DNA of 64,000 nt, from positions 1 through 64,000 of the forward strand of contig JBDKER010000005.1 of the NCBI GenBank assembly GCA_039795165.1, read 5' to 3'. Shown in pieces: positions 46,863 through 55,480 of this stretch. The first letter of the stretch is position 1. Every line of letters begins with the position of its first letter. The notes under the pieces were generated by a model, which worked only from the letters and a program-made list of their open reading frames with translations, was not told the DNA's origin and made no database searches. A program made the position numbers and the translations under genes. This DNA is from V1-33 sp039795165 (GTDB lineage Bacteria > Verrucomicrobiota > Verrucomicrobiia > Verrucomicrobiales > V1-33).

Positions 46863-47540
46863 ATGGAACCCGAACCGCTCATCCCGAAGCACGGCGGCTA
46901 CCGGAAGCTGAAGAGCTTTCAGATCGCGCAGCTTTGCTACGATTTGACGGTGCGGTTTTGTGACCGCTACATCAGTCCACGCAGCCGAACCCACGACCAG
47001 ATGGTGCAGGCGGCGCGGAGCGGGGTGCAGAATATTGCGGAGGGCAGCATGGCCAGCGGCACCTCGAAGAAAATGGAACTGAAACTCACAAACGTGGCGC
47101 GCGCCAGTCTGGAAGAACTGCGCCTGGACTATGAGGACTTTCTGCGACAACGCAGCCTGCCGCTCTGGCCCGAGGCCGACCCGCGCCGGAAGGCGCTGGT
47201 GGCCCGGCGCTGCACCACGGCTGACGCCGTGGCCGATTGGGTGAGGGAGGTGCATGGACCCGATGGACAGAATGGACCGGATGGACAGGCAAAGCGTCCT
47301 GCCCCGTCCATGCCGTCCATGCCGTCCATGCCGTCCATGCCGTCCATGCCGTCCATGCCGTCCATTCGGTCCACCTACCCCGAGATCGCGGCAAATGCCG
47401 CGCTGGTGCTCATTGGTGTGGCCTGCGCGCTCTTGGACCGACAGATCGAAGCTCAGGCGGCGGCATTCACCGAGGAGGGTGGATTCACGGAGCGGCTGCA
47501 CCGCATCCGAACCGAAAGGAAAAAGTATGGCCCTCGATGA
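46863..47540 (+). CDS. Four-helix bundle protein with suffix domain
   Basis: A 225-residue protein. The first 120 residues form an S23/Avd-like four-helix bundle (FQIAQLCYDLTVRFCDRYIS, then QMVQAARSGVQNIAEGSMAS). The last 55 residues (YPEIAANAALVLIGVACALL, DRQIEAQAAAFTEEGGFTER) match my memory of the four-helix-bundle suffix domain. The two parts are joined by a hypervariable linker, KRPAPSMPSMPSMP and so on, encoded by a 9-bp tandem repeat. No reverse transcriptase is nearby, so a diversity-generating retroelement is not supported. It overlaps linker B2 by 14 nt. Confidence 0.83.
   Translation: MEPEPLIPKHGGYRKLKSFQIAQLCYDLTVRFCDRYISPRSRTHDQMVQAARSGVQNIAEGSMASGTSKKMELKLTNVARASLEELRLDYEDFLRQRSLPLWPEADPRRKALVARRCTTADAVADWVREVHGPDGQNGPDGQAKRPAPSMPSMPSMPSMPSMPSMPSIRSTYPEIAANAALVLIGVACALLDRQIEAQAAAFTEEGGFTERLHRIRTERKKYGPR
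47254..47375. repeat. Opposed 9-bp tandem repeats forming a hairpin inside the four-helix gene
   Basis: Four ATGGACNNN units at 47254-47289 face six perfect gtccatgcc units at 47306-47359, followed by a degenerate unit. The right array carries the complement of the left unit, so transcript or single strands can fold into a long slipping hairpin. In the protein the right array encodes six Ser-Met-Pro repeats between the two domains. Confidence 0.85.
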
Positions 47541-47718
47541 ATCCATCGCCGCCGCCCTCGCATGGTTCGGGGAACTGGGCGGGGGAAGAGTGAAGAGTGA
47601 AATCGGAAGAGTGAAATCATGGGGTTCATTTCCTATTTCACTTTTCGCCATTCACTCTTGGCCGAGTGCGGAGTTGAGCGTGGTGGGGTTCAGCGGCAGA
47701 ATGGAGGCTTCGGTATGA
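47527..47718 (+). CDS. hsdR 5'-end fragment with palindromic insertion, linker ORF B2
   Basis: A 63-codon ORF that begins within the last codons of the four-helix gene and ends on the next start (ATGA at 47715-47718). MALDESIAAALAWFGELGGG is the HsdR-like head. It then reads in frame through the palindrome (VKSEIGRVKSWGSFPISLF). It is coupled at both ends to the flanking cargo genes. Confidence 0.72.
   Translation: MALDESIAAALAWFGELGGGRVKSEIGRVKSWGSFPISLFAIHSWPSAELSVVGFSGRMEASV
47586..47657. repeat. Palindromic insertion in linker B2
   Basis: This copy is nearly identical to that in linker B4: gagtgaagagtgaaatcgga on the left, tcctatttcacttttcgcca on the right, and an outer ttcactctt. Confidence 0.75.
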
Positions 47719-49667
47719 TCGAGATTGAAACCATCGCCGACTTGGAACTTCTCCGGGAGTCCGTGGACCTAGAGTGCAAGCTTGCCGCTGGCCGCGATGG
47801 TCAGGGTGCGGTGCCGGAGGATTTCTGGCCGACTTACAGCGCCTTTGCCAACACGCAGGGCGGACTGGTTGTGTTGGGGATGCGGGAGAAGCAGGGGCAT
47901 TTCTCCGTCGAGGGAATCGCCAATCTGCTGAAGGTGCGAAAGGAACTTTTTGATTCTCTGAACAACCGCCAGAAGGTGAGTGTGAACCTGCTGACAGACG
48001 CTGCAGTGCGGGAGCTGATTCTGGATGGGAAAACGATTCTGTTGATCGAGATTCCGCGTGCTCCACGAAAGCAGCGACCCGTTTTCCTGACCACGAACCC
48101 GCTGGGCGGCCATACCTACCGCCGACTGAACGACGGTGATCGCCCGCTTCCTGACGATGAGGTGAAGCGCATGCTGGCGGAGCAGGTGGAGGACAGCCGG
48201 GATGATCGCATTCTCCGGGGCTATGATTTTGACGACTTGGATGCTGCGACGTTCCGATCGTATCGGCAGGTCTTTACGAACCGCGATCCGGGCCATGTCT
48301 GGAATGGCTACGAGGACCGCGAGTTTCTGCGACACATCGGCGGATGGCGTAAGGATCGCGAGACGGGCGAGAGCGGGCTGACGCTGGCGGGTTTGCTCAT
48401 GTTCGGCCAGATGGTGACAATCCAGGAGGAACTGCCGAACTACATGCTCGATTATCAGGAGCGACCGGAGGCGAGGACGGAGGTACGCTGGATCGACCGT
48501 ATCACCCTGGACGGGAAATGGTCGGGCAATCTCTACGATTTTTACCGCAAGGTGTATGTGAAGCTCACGGCGGATTTGAAGGTGCCCTTTCGGTTGGAGA
48601 AGGGAGAGCGCAAAGAGGAGACGCCCGTGCATGAGGCGCTGCGCGAGGCGCTCGCGAATGTGCTGGTCCACGCGGATTACTCCGACCGGGCCTCGGTGCT
48701 CGTTGTGAAGAGTCCGGACATGTTTGGTTTCCGCAATCCGGGCTTGATGCGCATTCCGGTGGATGTGGCACTTCAAGGTGGGGAGCCGGATTGCCGGAAC
48801 CGGACGCTGCACAAGATGTTCCGGCTTGTCGGTGTGGGTGAGCAGGCGGGCTCCGGAATTCCCAAAATCTATCGAGGCTGGGCGAGCCAGCACTGGCGTG
48901 CACCCGCCCTCTACGAACGGATTGAGCCCTACAACCAGACGCTTTTGGAGTTGCGGATGGTGGATTTGTTGCCGGGGATGGTCGTGACTGCTCTCCGAAA
49001 GGCGTTCGGGGTCAAATTCGATGCTCTCGGCCAGAATGAGCGGCTGACCCTCGCTGCGGCGGCTTCGGAGCGGGTGGTGACTCATGCCCGGGTGAGGGAA
49101 ATGACGGGGTTGCATCCTTTCGACCTGACGCGGATGCTGCAAAACTTGGTGCGGGACGGTTTCCTCGAGGCCCACAACCCCGGGCGCGGGGCGGTCTATT
49201 GCCTGCCCGGAGCAGCGCTGCCGAAACCGGAAGAAGTGTTCGGAGACGGCTCCGCACAATCCGTTCCTGCCTCCGCACATTTGACGGGCAGCTCCGCACA
49301 TTTGACGGGGGATGCGGCCAGCGATGACCATCGCGATGCCAACGGGCGCCTGCTGACCGAGCAACTCGACGCACCCGTGATCGACTCCCTCAAAAAGCTC
49401 GTTCCGGCCTTTCGGGAAAAACTCGAAGAGCTGGCTGCCGAGCCAAGAGCCAAAGGAAAACTGCCCGTGGAAACCATGAAGGCGGTCGTGCTGGCCGTCT
49501 GCTCAGGCCATTACATGACGCTGAGTTGCCTTGCCGAACTCGTGAACCGGGACTCCGATGCCTTCCGGCAGCAATATCTCAAGCCGCTGGCGAAAGATGG
49601 AAAACTGCGACTGGCCTTTCCGACAGCTCCAACTCACGCGAAACAAGCCTACCGCTCAGTTGATTAA
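47715..49667 (+). CDS. AlbA_2/Schlafen-like ATP-binding protein (second copy)
   Basis: A 650-residue protein. The AlbA_2 domain at about 10-150 has the signature ESVDLECKLAAGRDGQGAVP and YSAFANTQGGLVVLGM. A GHKL-type region follows at about 310-390 (EALREALANVLVHADYSDRA, then VKSPDMFGFRNPGLMRIP). A C-terminal winged-helix-like part and a helical tail complete it. Two tandem copies of SAHLTG are encoded by an 18-bp direct repeat at 49271-49288 and 49292-49309. It differs clearly from the first AlbA_2 protein, so the two were acquired separately. The start at 47715 is set by the ATGA overlap with linker B2. Confidence 0.83.
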   Translation: MIEIETIADLELLRESVDLECKLAAGRDGQGAVPEDFWPTYSAFANTQGGLVVLGMREKQGHFSVEGIANLLKVRKELFDSLNNRQKVSVNLLTDAAVRELILDGKTILLIEIPRAPRKQRPVFLTTNPLGGHTYRRLNDGDRPLPDDEVKRMLAEQVEDSRDDRILRGYDFDDLDAATFRSYRQVFTNRDPGHVWNGYEDREFLRHIGGWRKDRETGESGLTLAGLLMFGQMVTIQEELPNYMLDYQERPEARTEVRWIDRITLDGKWSGNLYDFYRKVYVKLTADLKVPFRLEKGERKEETPVHEALREALANVLVHADYSDRASVLVVKSPDMFGFRNPGLMRIPVDVALQGGEPDCRNRTLHKMFRLVGVGEQAGSGIPKIYRGWASQHWRAPALYERIEPYNQTLLELRMVDLLPGMVVTALRKAFGVKFDALGQNERLTLAAAASERVVTHARVREMTGLHPFDLTRMLQNLVRDGFLEAHNPGRGAVYCLPGAALPKPEEVFGDGSAQSVPASAHLTGSSAHLTGDAASDDHRDANGRLLTEQLDAPVIDSLKKLVPAFREKLEELAAEPRAKGKLPVETMKAVVLAVCSGHYMTLSCLAELVNRDSDAFRQQYLKPLAKDGKLRLAFPTAPTHAKQAYRSVD

Positions 49668-49673
49668 TCACAC

Positions 49674-49895
49674 ATGTCCCTCACCAAATCCATCGTCGAA
49701 GACGCCGCTCTGCCCGGGTTCGGGGTGCAGAGGGGTAAAAGGGTGAAGAGTGAAATCGGAAGAGTGAAATCATGGGGTGCATTTCCGATTTCACTTTTCA
49801 CCCTTCACTCTACTTCATCCGTCGTCGCCCTGATTGACGTGCTGCTGCCGACGCTGCGGAGCGGAGATTTCGACGTGGCTGATCCAAACCTATGA
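49674..49895 (+). CDS. hsdR 5'-end fragment with palindromic insertion, linker ORF B3
   Basis: A 73-codon ORF starting 6 nt after the AlbA_2 stop and ending on the DUF262 start (ATGA at 49892-49895). MSLTKSIVEDAALPGFGVQR is HsdR-like. The palindrome is read in frame (VKSEIGRVKSWGAFPISLF), and the tail is ALIDVLLPTLRSGDFDVADP. This copy has the most complete palindrome. Confidence 0.72.
   Translation: MSLTKSIVEDAALPGFGVQRGKRVKSEIGRVKSWGAFPISLFTLHSTSSVVALIDVLLPTLRSGDFDVADPNL
49734..49812. repeat. Palindromic insertion in linker B3 (best-paired copy)
   Basis: gtgaaatcggaa and ttccgatttcac form a perfect 12-bp inner stem. Agggtgaa and ttcaccct add an outer stem, with a spacer holding gagtgaaatcatggggtgca. 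The whole unit is about 75 bp. Confidence 0.8.
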
Positions 49896-51676
49896 GTACA
49901 CAGAGCATCCAAAGTCAGGACATCAGAATCGCCGAGGTATTTCAGGGGTTTTATTCGGTGCCTGACTACCAGCGGGAATATGTTTGGCAGTCCGAGCAGG
50001 TTGAGCAGTTGCTGACCGATATCTTGGGCGAGTTGAATGGCTCCGACCCTGAGAGGGCACCGGAATACTTCATCGGCAGCATTGTGGTTTGTCCGGGAAA
50101 GGACGGCGTTTTCGACCTCATAGATGGGCAGCAGCGCATGACCACGCTCTTTCTAACTCTGTGTGCGATACGCGATCGGTTTGAAGCTCTTGGCGACAAG
50201 GCTCCCGGTGCGCTCCCGCCCCAGATCTCGACTACCTCAACTGACGCACATGGGCGCGATGTCTTCCGTTATCGTCTCGATTTGCAGTATGAGGACAGCG
50301 GCAACGTGCTTCTCAGAATTGCCAACAAGGACAAAGACTTGGAGTCGATCGGTCGGACGCGGTCCATCGGAAACATTCTGAATGCCTACGGCTCAGTCAC
50401 GGCCTTCCTGACACAGCAGTTTGGGGAGAACACGGATGCTCTTCGGGTGTTCTACGGCTACTTCATTAACAAGGTGAAACTCATCCGAATCCAGACGGAG
50501 GATGTCGCCAAGGCGCTCAAAATCTTTGAGACCATCAACGACCGTGGCGTGGGCCTTGATAGCATGGACCTGCTGAAGAACCTGCTGTTCATGAAGTCGG
50601 ATCAGGACGAGTTCGAAGCACTCAAGAAAGTTTGGAAGGAACTTCAGGACACCATCTTTGAGGCGGGCGAGAAGCCGCTTCGGTTCCTCCGCTACTTCAT
50701 CTTCAGCCGCTACAGCGTAGAGGTGTTGCGAGAGGACGAGATTTACGGGTGGTTCTCCAAGAACCAAAAGCTGTGCGGCTATGCGGAGGATTCGCTGACG
50801 TTTGCCAAGGAACTGCTGGATGCCGCCAAGGCTTATGGCCTGTTCCTCAAAGGCTGCGACCCTTCCGGTAAGCAGCGCCCCGAATTGCAGAGCCTTCAGT
50901 TCCTCGGCGGCAGCGCGGCGAGGCAGCATCTCATTCTTCTGCTGGCGGGCCGTCACCTGCCGGATGTTTTGTTCAGCCAGCTGGTCCGCGAAGTCGAAAA
51001 TCTGTTCTTCGTCTATGTGGCGAGTCGGGAGAACACGCGTGACTTCGAGCGAAACTTCGCCCGTTGGGCACCGGAGTTAAGGAAGGCGAAAACAGCGGAG
51101 GCGCTACAGCAGTTTTTGCAGGAGCGCATTGAGCCGTCGAAAGCCGCGCTGTCCGGCAGGTTTGATGATTCTTTCAAGCGGATGACTTCCGACGAACTTC
51201 AGGTTTATCGTCTGCGCTACGTCCTCGCGAAACTGAACCAACACGTGGAACTGTGTGCCTACGGCGAAACCGAAGGCACCCGATGGTTGAAGAACTACGT
51301 GGCCAACGAGTTTCAGATTGAGCACATCCAGCCGACGAATCCGTGCCAGGAAGCCATTGACGAGTTCGGCCCTGTAAGCGCGCCGGCCATCATCAACCGG
51401 TTGGGGAATCTCGTTTTGGTCGAGAAGCCAATCAACGCATCGCTCGGCAATAAACCGTTTTCAAAGAAACGATTGGTCTATCCACAGTCGAAGTTGCTGC
51501 TGGTTCACGCCATTTCTGAGCGCCCGAAGATTGGTGCGAACACGAGCATCGACCGTGCAGTTCGCGGCCTCGAACCCTTTGCGGAGTGGAATGAAGCCTC
51601 TGTGACCGCTCGCCAGACCAAACTGGGAAGTATGGCCCGAGAGATTTGGAACGTTCCCAATCCCAAGAAGAAGTAG
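49892..51676 (+). CDS. DUF262/DUF1524 protein (GmrSD-like restriction enzyme)
   Basis: A 594-residue single-chain protein. An N-terminal DUF262 (ParB/GmrS-like) domain has VPDYQREYVWQ and the nucleotide-binding-like I-D78-G-Q-Q-R-M-T-T. FETINDRGVGLDSMDLLKN is also typical. The C-terminal DUF1524 (GmrD-like HNH) domain has QIEH478IQP and INRLGNLVLVEKPIN. Relatives cut modified (for example glucosylated) phage DNA as type IV restriction enzymes, so it complements the surrounding type I system. The start at 49892 overlaps linker B3 by ATGA. Linker B4 follows after 6 nt. Confidence 0.9.
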   Translation: MSTQSIQSQDIRIAEVFQGFYSVPDYQREYVWQSEQVEQLLTDILGELNGSDPERAPEYFIGSIVVCPGKDGVFDLIDGQQRMTTLFLTLCAIRDRFEALGDKAPGALPPQISTTSTDAHGRDVFRYRLDLQYEDSGNVLLRIANKDKDLESIGRTRSIGNILNAYGSVTAFLTQQFGENTDALRVFYGYFINKVKLIRIQTEDVAKALKIFETINDRGVGLDSMDLLKNLLFMKSDQDEFEALKKVWKELQDTIFEAGEKPLRFLRYFIFSRYSVEVLREDEIYGWFSKNQKLCGYAEDSLTFAKELLDAAKAYGLFLKGCDPSGKQRPELQSLQFLGGSAARQHLILLLAGRHLPDVLFSQLVREVENLFFVYVASRENTRDFERNFARWAPELRKAKTAEALQQFLQERIEPSKAALSGRFDDSFKRMTSDELQVYRLRYVLAKLNQHVELCAYGETEGTRWLKNYVANEFQIEHIQPTNPCQEAIDEFGPVSAPAIINRLGNLVLVEKPINASLGNKPFSKKRLVYPQSKLLLVHAISERPKIGANTSIDRAVRGLEPFAEWNEASVTARQTKLGSMAREIWNVPNPKKK

Positions 51677-51682
51677 GAAGCC

Positions 51683-51913
51683 ATGAGCCTCACCAAATCC
51701 ATCGCCGCCACCCTCGAATGGTTCGGGGAGAAGGGCGGTAAAAGAGTGAAGAGTGAAATCGGAAGGGTGAAATCATGGGGTTCATTTCCTATTTCACTTT
51801 TCGCCATTCACTCTTCTTCATCCGTCGGCATCGTGTGTGACAGGCGGTCTCCCGATCGCCTGAGCGGCGACAGAACCGTCCCCGCAGTCGAGGAAATGGT
51901 AGCCTCATCCTAG
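51683..51913 (+). CDS. hsdR 5'-end fragment with palindromic insertion, linker ORF B4
   Basis: A 76-codon ORF 6 nt after the DUF262 stop and 21 nt before hsdR. MSLTKSIAATLEWFGEKGGK is HsdR-like and the palindrome is read in frame. The tail then diverges (VCDRRSPDRLSGDRTVPAVE). The gacaggcgg after the palindrome is shared with linkers B5 and B6, showing the same right-hand junction. Confidence 0.72.
   Translation: MSLTKSIAATLEWFGEKGGKRVKSEIGRVKSWGSFPISLFAIHSSSSVGIVCDRRSPDRLSGDRTVPAVEEMVASS
51741..51814. repeat. Palindromic insertion in linker B4
   Basis: The arms are gagtgaagagtgaaatcgga and tcctatttcacttttcgcca, closed by ttcactctt. It is closest to the B2 copy. Confidence 0.75.
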
Positions 51914-51934
51914 TTTTTTGCCTACAGAACTGCC

Positions 51935-54900
51935 ATGCCCGGCCTTCGCGAATCCGACTTTGAAAATGTGGTCCTCTCCGAATTGGGGACGCTGGGGTTC
52001 AATGTCAGAACGGGGGAAACGCTGGATCCGGACGTTTCTGGCGAGCGCGAGAGCTACCACATCGCGATGCTGGGCGGGCGGCTGCGCGAGGCGGTGGCAC
52101 GGATCAATCCAACCCTGCCACCGGACGCGGTGAACGCAGCCGCGAATGCCGTCCTTGATCTCCAGCTGACCGAGCTGGTGCAGGAAAACCAGCGTCTACA
52201 CCGCCTCCTCGTCGATGGTGTCCCGGTGGAATACATGAGGGGTGGTGAAACGATTCACGACAGGGCGAAGCTGGTCGACTGGAAGGATGTCCGCAACGAA
52301 TGGCTGGCGGTGAATCAGTTCACGGTGGTCGGTGCGAACAAGCGCCGACCGGACGTCTTGATTTTCCTCAACGGTCTTCCCATCGTGGTGATCGAGCTGA
52401 AAGGGCCGGAATCCGCGAGCGCCGACATCCAGTCCGCCTACAACCAGATCCAGACCTACAAGGCGGACATCCCGGCGGTGTTCCGCAGCAATCTCATTGC
52501 AGTGGTCAGCGATGGGTTCGCCGCCCGCTATGGAACGATCTCGGCGGACTTCGATCGCTTCATGGCGTGGCGCACGGTGGACGGCGAGACTCTGGTCGAT
52601 CCGAAGAGCGCCCTGGCGTGGGAGACGCTGGTTCAGGGACTGCTGCGGCGCGATGTGCTTCTTGATCTGCTGCGCTACTTCACCGTGTTCGAAAACGACG
52701 GGCGCTCGGTCATCAAGAAGACGGCGGGCTACCATCAGTTCCATGCGGGACGCAAGGGACTGGCCAAGGTGCTCCGGGCTCTGAGCAGCGATGGCAAGGC
52801 CGGCGTGGTCTGGCACACCCAGGGCTCGGGGAAGAGCCTCCTCATGGCGTTTTTCGGCGGAATGCTGATCCATCACGACGAACTCAGGAACCCGACTCTG
52901 GTCGTGCTGACCGATCGCAACGACCTCGACGGCCAGCTCTTCGCGACCTTTTCACGCTGCGCCGACCTTTTCGGCCAAGTGCCGCAGCGGGTGTCGGAGG
53001 TGGCGGAACTGCGCCAGCTTCTCGACCGGCAGGCTGGTGGCCTCATTTTCGCGACCATCCAGAAATTCCGCCCCGAGAACGGCGATTTCCCGCCGATCAC
53101 GGACCGGAAGAATGTCGTGGTCTTCGTCGATGAGGCCCACCGCAGCCAGTACGGGTTCAACGCGAAGATCGACCTGGAGTCGGGAGACGTGAGCTACGGG
53201 TTCGCCCACTACGTCCGCAAGGGGCTGCCCAACGCCACCTTCGTAGGATTCACCGGCACCCCGGTGGAGATGGTGGACAAGAACACCAAGCAGGTCTTCG
53301 GCGACTACATCGATGTGTACGACATCACCCAGGCGGTGGAGGACGGTGCCACGGTGCCGATCTACTACGAGGGAAAGATCGTCCGCCTCAACCTCGACGA
53401 TGCGACCAAGGAGGCAATGGACGCCACCTTCGATGAGGTGACGGAGGGCATGGAGGAAGGCGAGAAGGCCCGTGTGGGAGGAAAGTGGTCCACCCTGGAG
53501 GCCCTCGCTGGGGCTTCCGACCGTCTCGATGAACTGGCCGGCCTCATCGTGGAGCATTTCACGGATCGACAGCAGGCGATCAGTGGCAAAGGCATGATCG
53601 TCTGCATGAGCCGGAGGATCTGCGTGGAGATCTACAACCGCATCGCGAAGCTGCGTCCCGACTGGCACGATGCTTCGGACGACAAAGGCCGGATGAAGGT
53701 GGTGATGACAGGATCGGCAGCGGATCCAGAGGAATTCCAGCCTCATGTCCGCAGCAAGGCGGCCATGGATCTGGTGGCGCGCCGGTTCCGCGACGCGAGG
53801 GACGAATTCCAGCTCGTGATCGTGCGGGACATGTGGCTCACGGGGTTTGATTGCCCGTCGATGCACACTCTCTACATCGACAAGCCGATGCACGGTCACA
53901 ACCTGATGCAGGCCATTGCCCGCGTGAACCGCATCTTCAGCGACAAGCCGGCGGGACTGGTGGTCGATACAATCGGGATCGCGACGGACCTGAAGGAGGC
54001 GCTGAGCTTCTACTCGGACCGCGACCGCGGGAACACGGGGATCGACACCGACGAGGCGGTCAAGGCGCTGGAACAGAGTCTGGATGTGCTGCGGTCGATG
54101 TTTCACGGCTTCGACTACAGTGCCGCTCTCGGCGGAGATCCTGCCGCAAGGCTGCGCACACTCGCGGCGGCCGTTGATCATGTCTTCGGTCTTGAGGGCG
54201 AAGGTGAGGATGCGGTCAAAAAGGCCCGGAAGCGATTTCACGATGCCGTGGCAGCAATGGAAAAGGCCTTCAAGCTGTCATCAGGCCGCGACGAGGCTGC
54301 CGTGGTGACGCTGGAGGTCGCCTTCTTCTCGGCGGTGAAGATCGCCATTCGGAAGCTGGAAAGCGAGTCAGGTGGCAGCTTCCGGGCCCGTGATCTGGAC
54401 GCGGCCATCGAGCGACTGGTCAACCAATCGGTGTCGTCCACCGAGATCATCGACCTGCTCAGTGTGGCGGGCGTGAAGAGCCCGGACATTTCGGTGCTCA
54501 GTGAAGAGTTCCTGCGCGAGATGGCCGGGCTTGAGCACAAGAACCTCGCGGTGGAGGCGCTGCGGAAGCTCCTCGAAGGCGAAGTGAAGAGCCGCACCAG
54601 GACCAATGTGGTGAAGGGCCGCCGCTTTTCGGAGAGGATCGAGGAGGCGATGGTGAAGTATCACAACCGGGTCATCGACGCCCTCCAGGTGATCGAGGAA
54701 CTGATCAAGGTCGCCCGGGATCTGCGCGACGAGCCCGAGGACGGGCTTACCAGGGAAGAGGTGGCTTTCTACGACGCGCTCGCAGACAACGGGAGCGCGG
54801 TGGAACTGATGGGCAACGAGGAGTTGCGTGTCATCGCATCAGAACTGGTCAACACCGTGCGTGATAATGTCGGGTTCGACTGGTGGAAATTCGATGCCCG

Positions 54901-55027
54901 ACGGAAGAAGATCCGGGTCGCAGTGAGGCGCATCCTGAGAAAATACGGCTACCCGCCCGACCTTCAGGATGCAGCGATCCGGACAGTCGTGCAGCAGGCT
55001 GAAGCACTTGCGGCACAAATCAGGTGA
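51935..55027 (+). CDS. hsdR: Type I restriction-modification system restriction subunit
   Basis: A 1030-residue motor nuclease. The N-terminal PD-(D/E)xK nuclease has PD140VLIFLNGLPIVVIE154LK156. The SF2 helicase has Walker A QGSGKS (296-301), the DEAH box D399-E-A-H and GFTGTPVE, and a second RecA-like domain with IVRDMWLTGFDCPSMHTLYI and QAIARVNRIF. A helical C-terminus binds the methylase core. With HsdM and HsdS it translocates and cuts unmodified DNA. The length is typical and all motifs are intact. Its first 60 residues (MPGLRESDFENVVLSELGTL) differ from the MSLNES-type stubs upstream, so it is not their direct parent. Confidence 0.97.
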   Translation: MPGLRESDFENVVLSELGTLGFNVRTGETLDPDVSGERESYHIAMLGGRLREAVARINPTLPPDAVNAAANAVLDLQLTELVQENQRLHRLLVDGVPVEYMRGGETIHDRAKLVDWKDVRNEWLAVNQFTVVGANKRRPDVLIFLNGLPIVVIELKGPESASADIQSAYNQIQTYKADIPAVFRSNLIAVVSDGFAARYGTISADFDRFMAWRTVDGETLVDPKSALAWETLVQGLLRRDVLLDLLRYFTVFENDGRSVIKKTAGYHQFHAGRKGLAKVLRALSSDGKAGVVWHTQGSGKSLLMAFFGGMLIHHDELRNPTLVVLTDRNDLDGQLFATFSRCADLFGQVPQRVSEVAELRQLLDRQAGGLIFATIQKFRPENGDFPPITDRKNVVVFVDEAHRSQYGFNAKIDLESGDVSYGFAHYVRKGLPNATFVGFTGTPVEMVDKNTKQVFGDYIDVYDITQAVEDGATVPIYYEGKIVRLNLDDATKEAMDATFDEVTEGMEEGEKARVGGKWSTLEALAGASDRLDELAGLIVEHFTDRQQAISGKGMIVCMSRRICVEIYNRIAKLRPDWHDASDDKGRMKVVMTGSAADPEEFQPHVRSKAAMDLVARRFRDARDEFQLVIVRDMWLTGFDCPSMHTLYIDKPMHGHNLMQAIARVNRIFSDKPAGLVVDTIGIATDLKEALSFYSDRDRGNTGIDTDEAVKALEQSLDVLRSMFHGFDYSAALGGDPAARLRTLAAAVDHVFGLEGEGEDAVKKARKRFHDAVAAMEKAFKLSSGRDEAAVVTLEVAFFSAVKIAIRKLESESGGSFRARDLDAAIERLVNQSVSSTEIIDLLSVAGVKSPDISVLSEEFLREMAGLEHKNLAVEALRKLLEGEVKSRTRTNVVKGRRFSERIEEAMVKYHNRVIDALQVIEELIKVARDLRDEPEDGLTREEVAFYDALADNGSAVELMGNEELRVIASELVNTVRDNVGFDWWKFDARRKKIRVAVRRILRKYGYPPDLQDAAIRTVVQQAEALAAQIR

Positions 55028-55112
55028 TCAGACGAAAGGTTGCCGGCTACTCCACATCGGACCGGGCGTTCGTTCGCGGGTTTCCCGCTGGTGATGGCTG
55101 AATGATTGAGTC

Positions 55113-55480
55113 GTAAGCCCATCAGTAACCGCGTCTGGTGTTTCTTTCGCCATGGGTGGACGGTGGCGGCATGAGACGATATACCGATGCTGAACGTCGC
55201 CAGGCGGTGATGGATTTCGAGTGCGGTGGCATCCGTGCCGCCGAGTTCTGCCGTCGCCGGGGCATGAGCAGCGTGAGCCTCGCTCAGTGGTGGCGCTACT
55301 CCGGCAGCACTCACTCCGTGCCGGCGGCAGTCCCGCCATGGCTCCCTGTGGTCATCGCCTCAGCGGGCCCGCCGACGGAGGACTCCGGCGCGGTCTACGT
55401 GATGATTGCTGGGCAGGGCTGGCAGGTTCAGAGCGTCGGAAGTGCTCGCTGCTCTCGAACGGCACAGGGCGTCGTGAGGG
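55113..55480 (+). mobile_element. IS66-family left end with broken tnpA (right island border)
   Basis: gtaagcccatcagtaacc at 55113 resembles an IS66 end. The ORF from 55171 (MRRYTDAERRQAVMDFECGG, then RAAEFCRRRGMSSVSLAQWW) has the helix-turn-helix of IS66 TnpA accessory proteins. It loses frame near 55430; the true TnpA end (EVLAALERHRAS) then appears in another frame. It is a different TnpA from the one at the left border, though the downstream direct repeat is shared. No tnpB or transposase gene follows. Confidence 0.65.

Noticed and set aside
47254..47375. Possible CRISPR or VNTR regulatory array
   Set aside because: The units are contiguous 9-mers without spacers and lie in frame within a coding gene. 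It was treated as a tandem repeat.
46863..47540. Diversity-generating retroelement (Avd-like accessory protein)
   Set aside because: The four-helix protein resembles Avd, but no reverse transcriptase or template/variable repeat pair is in the window.
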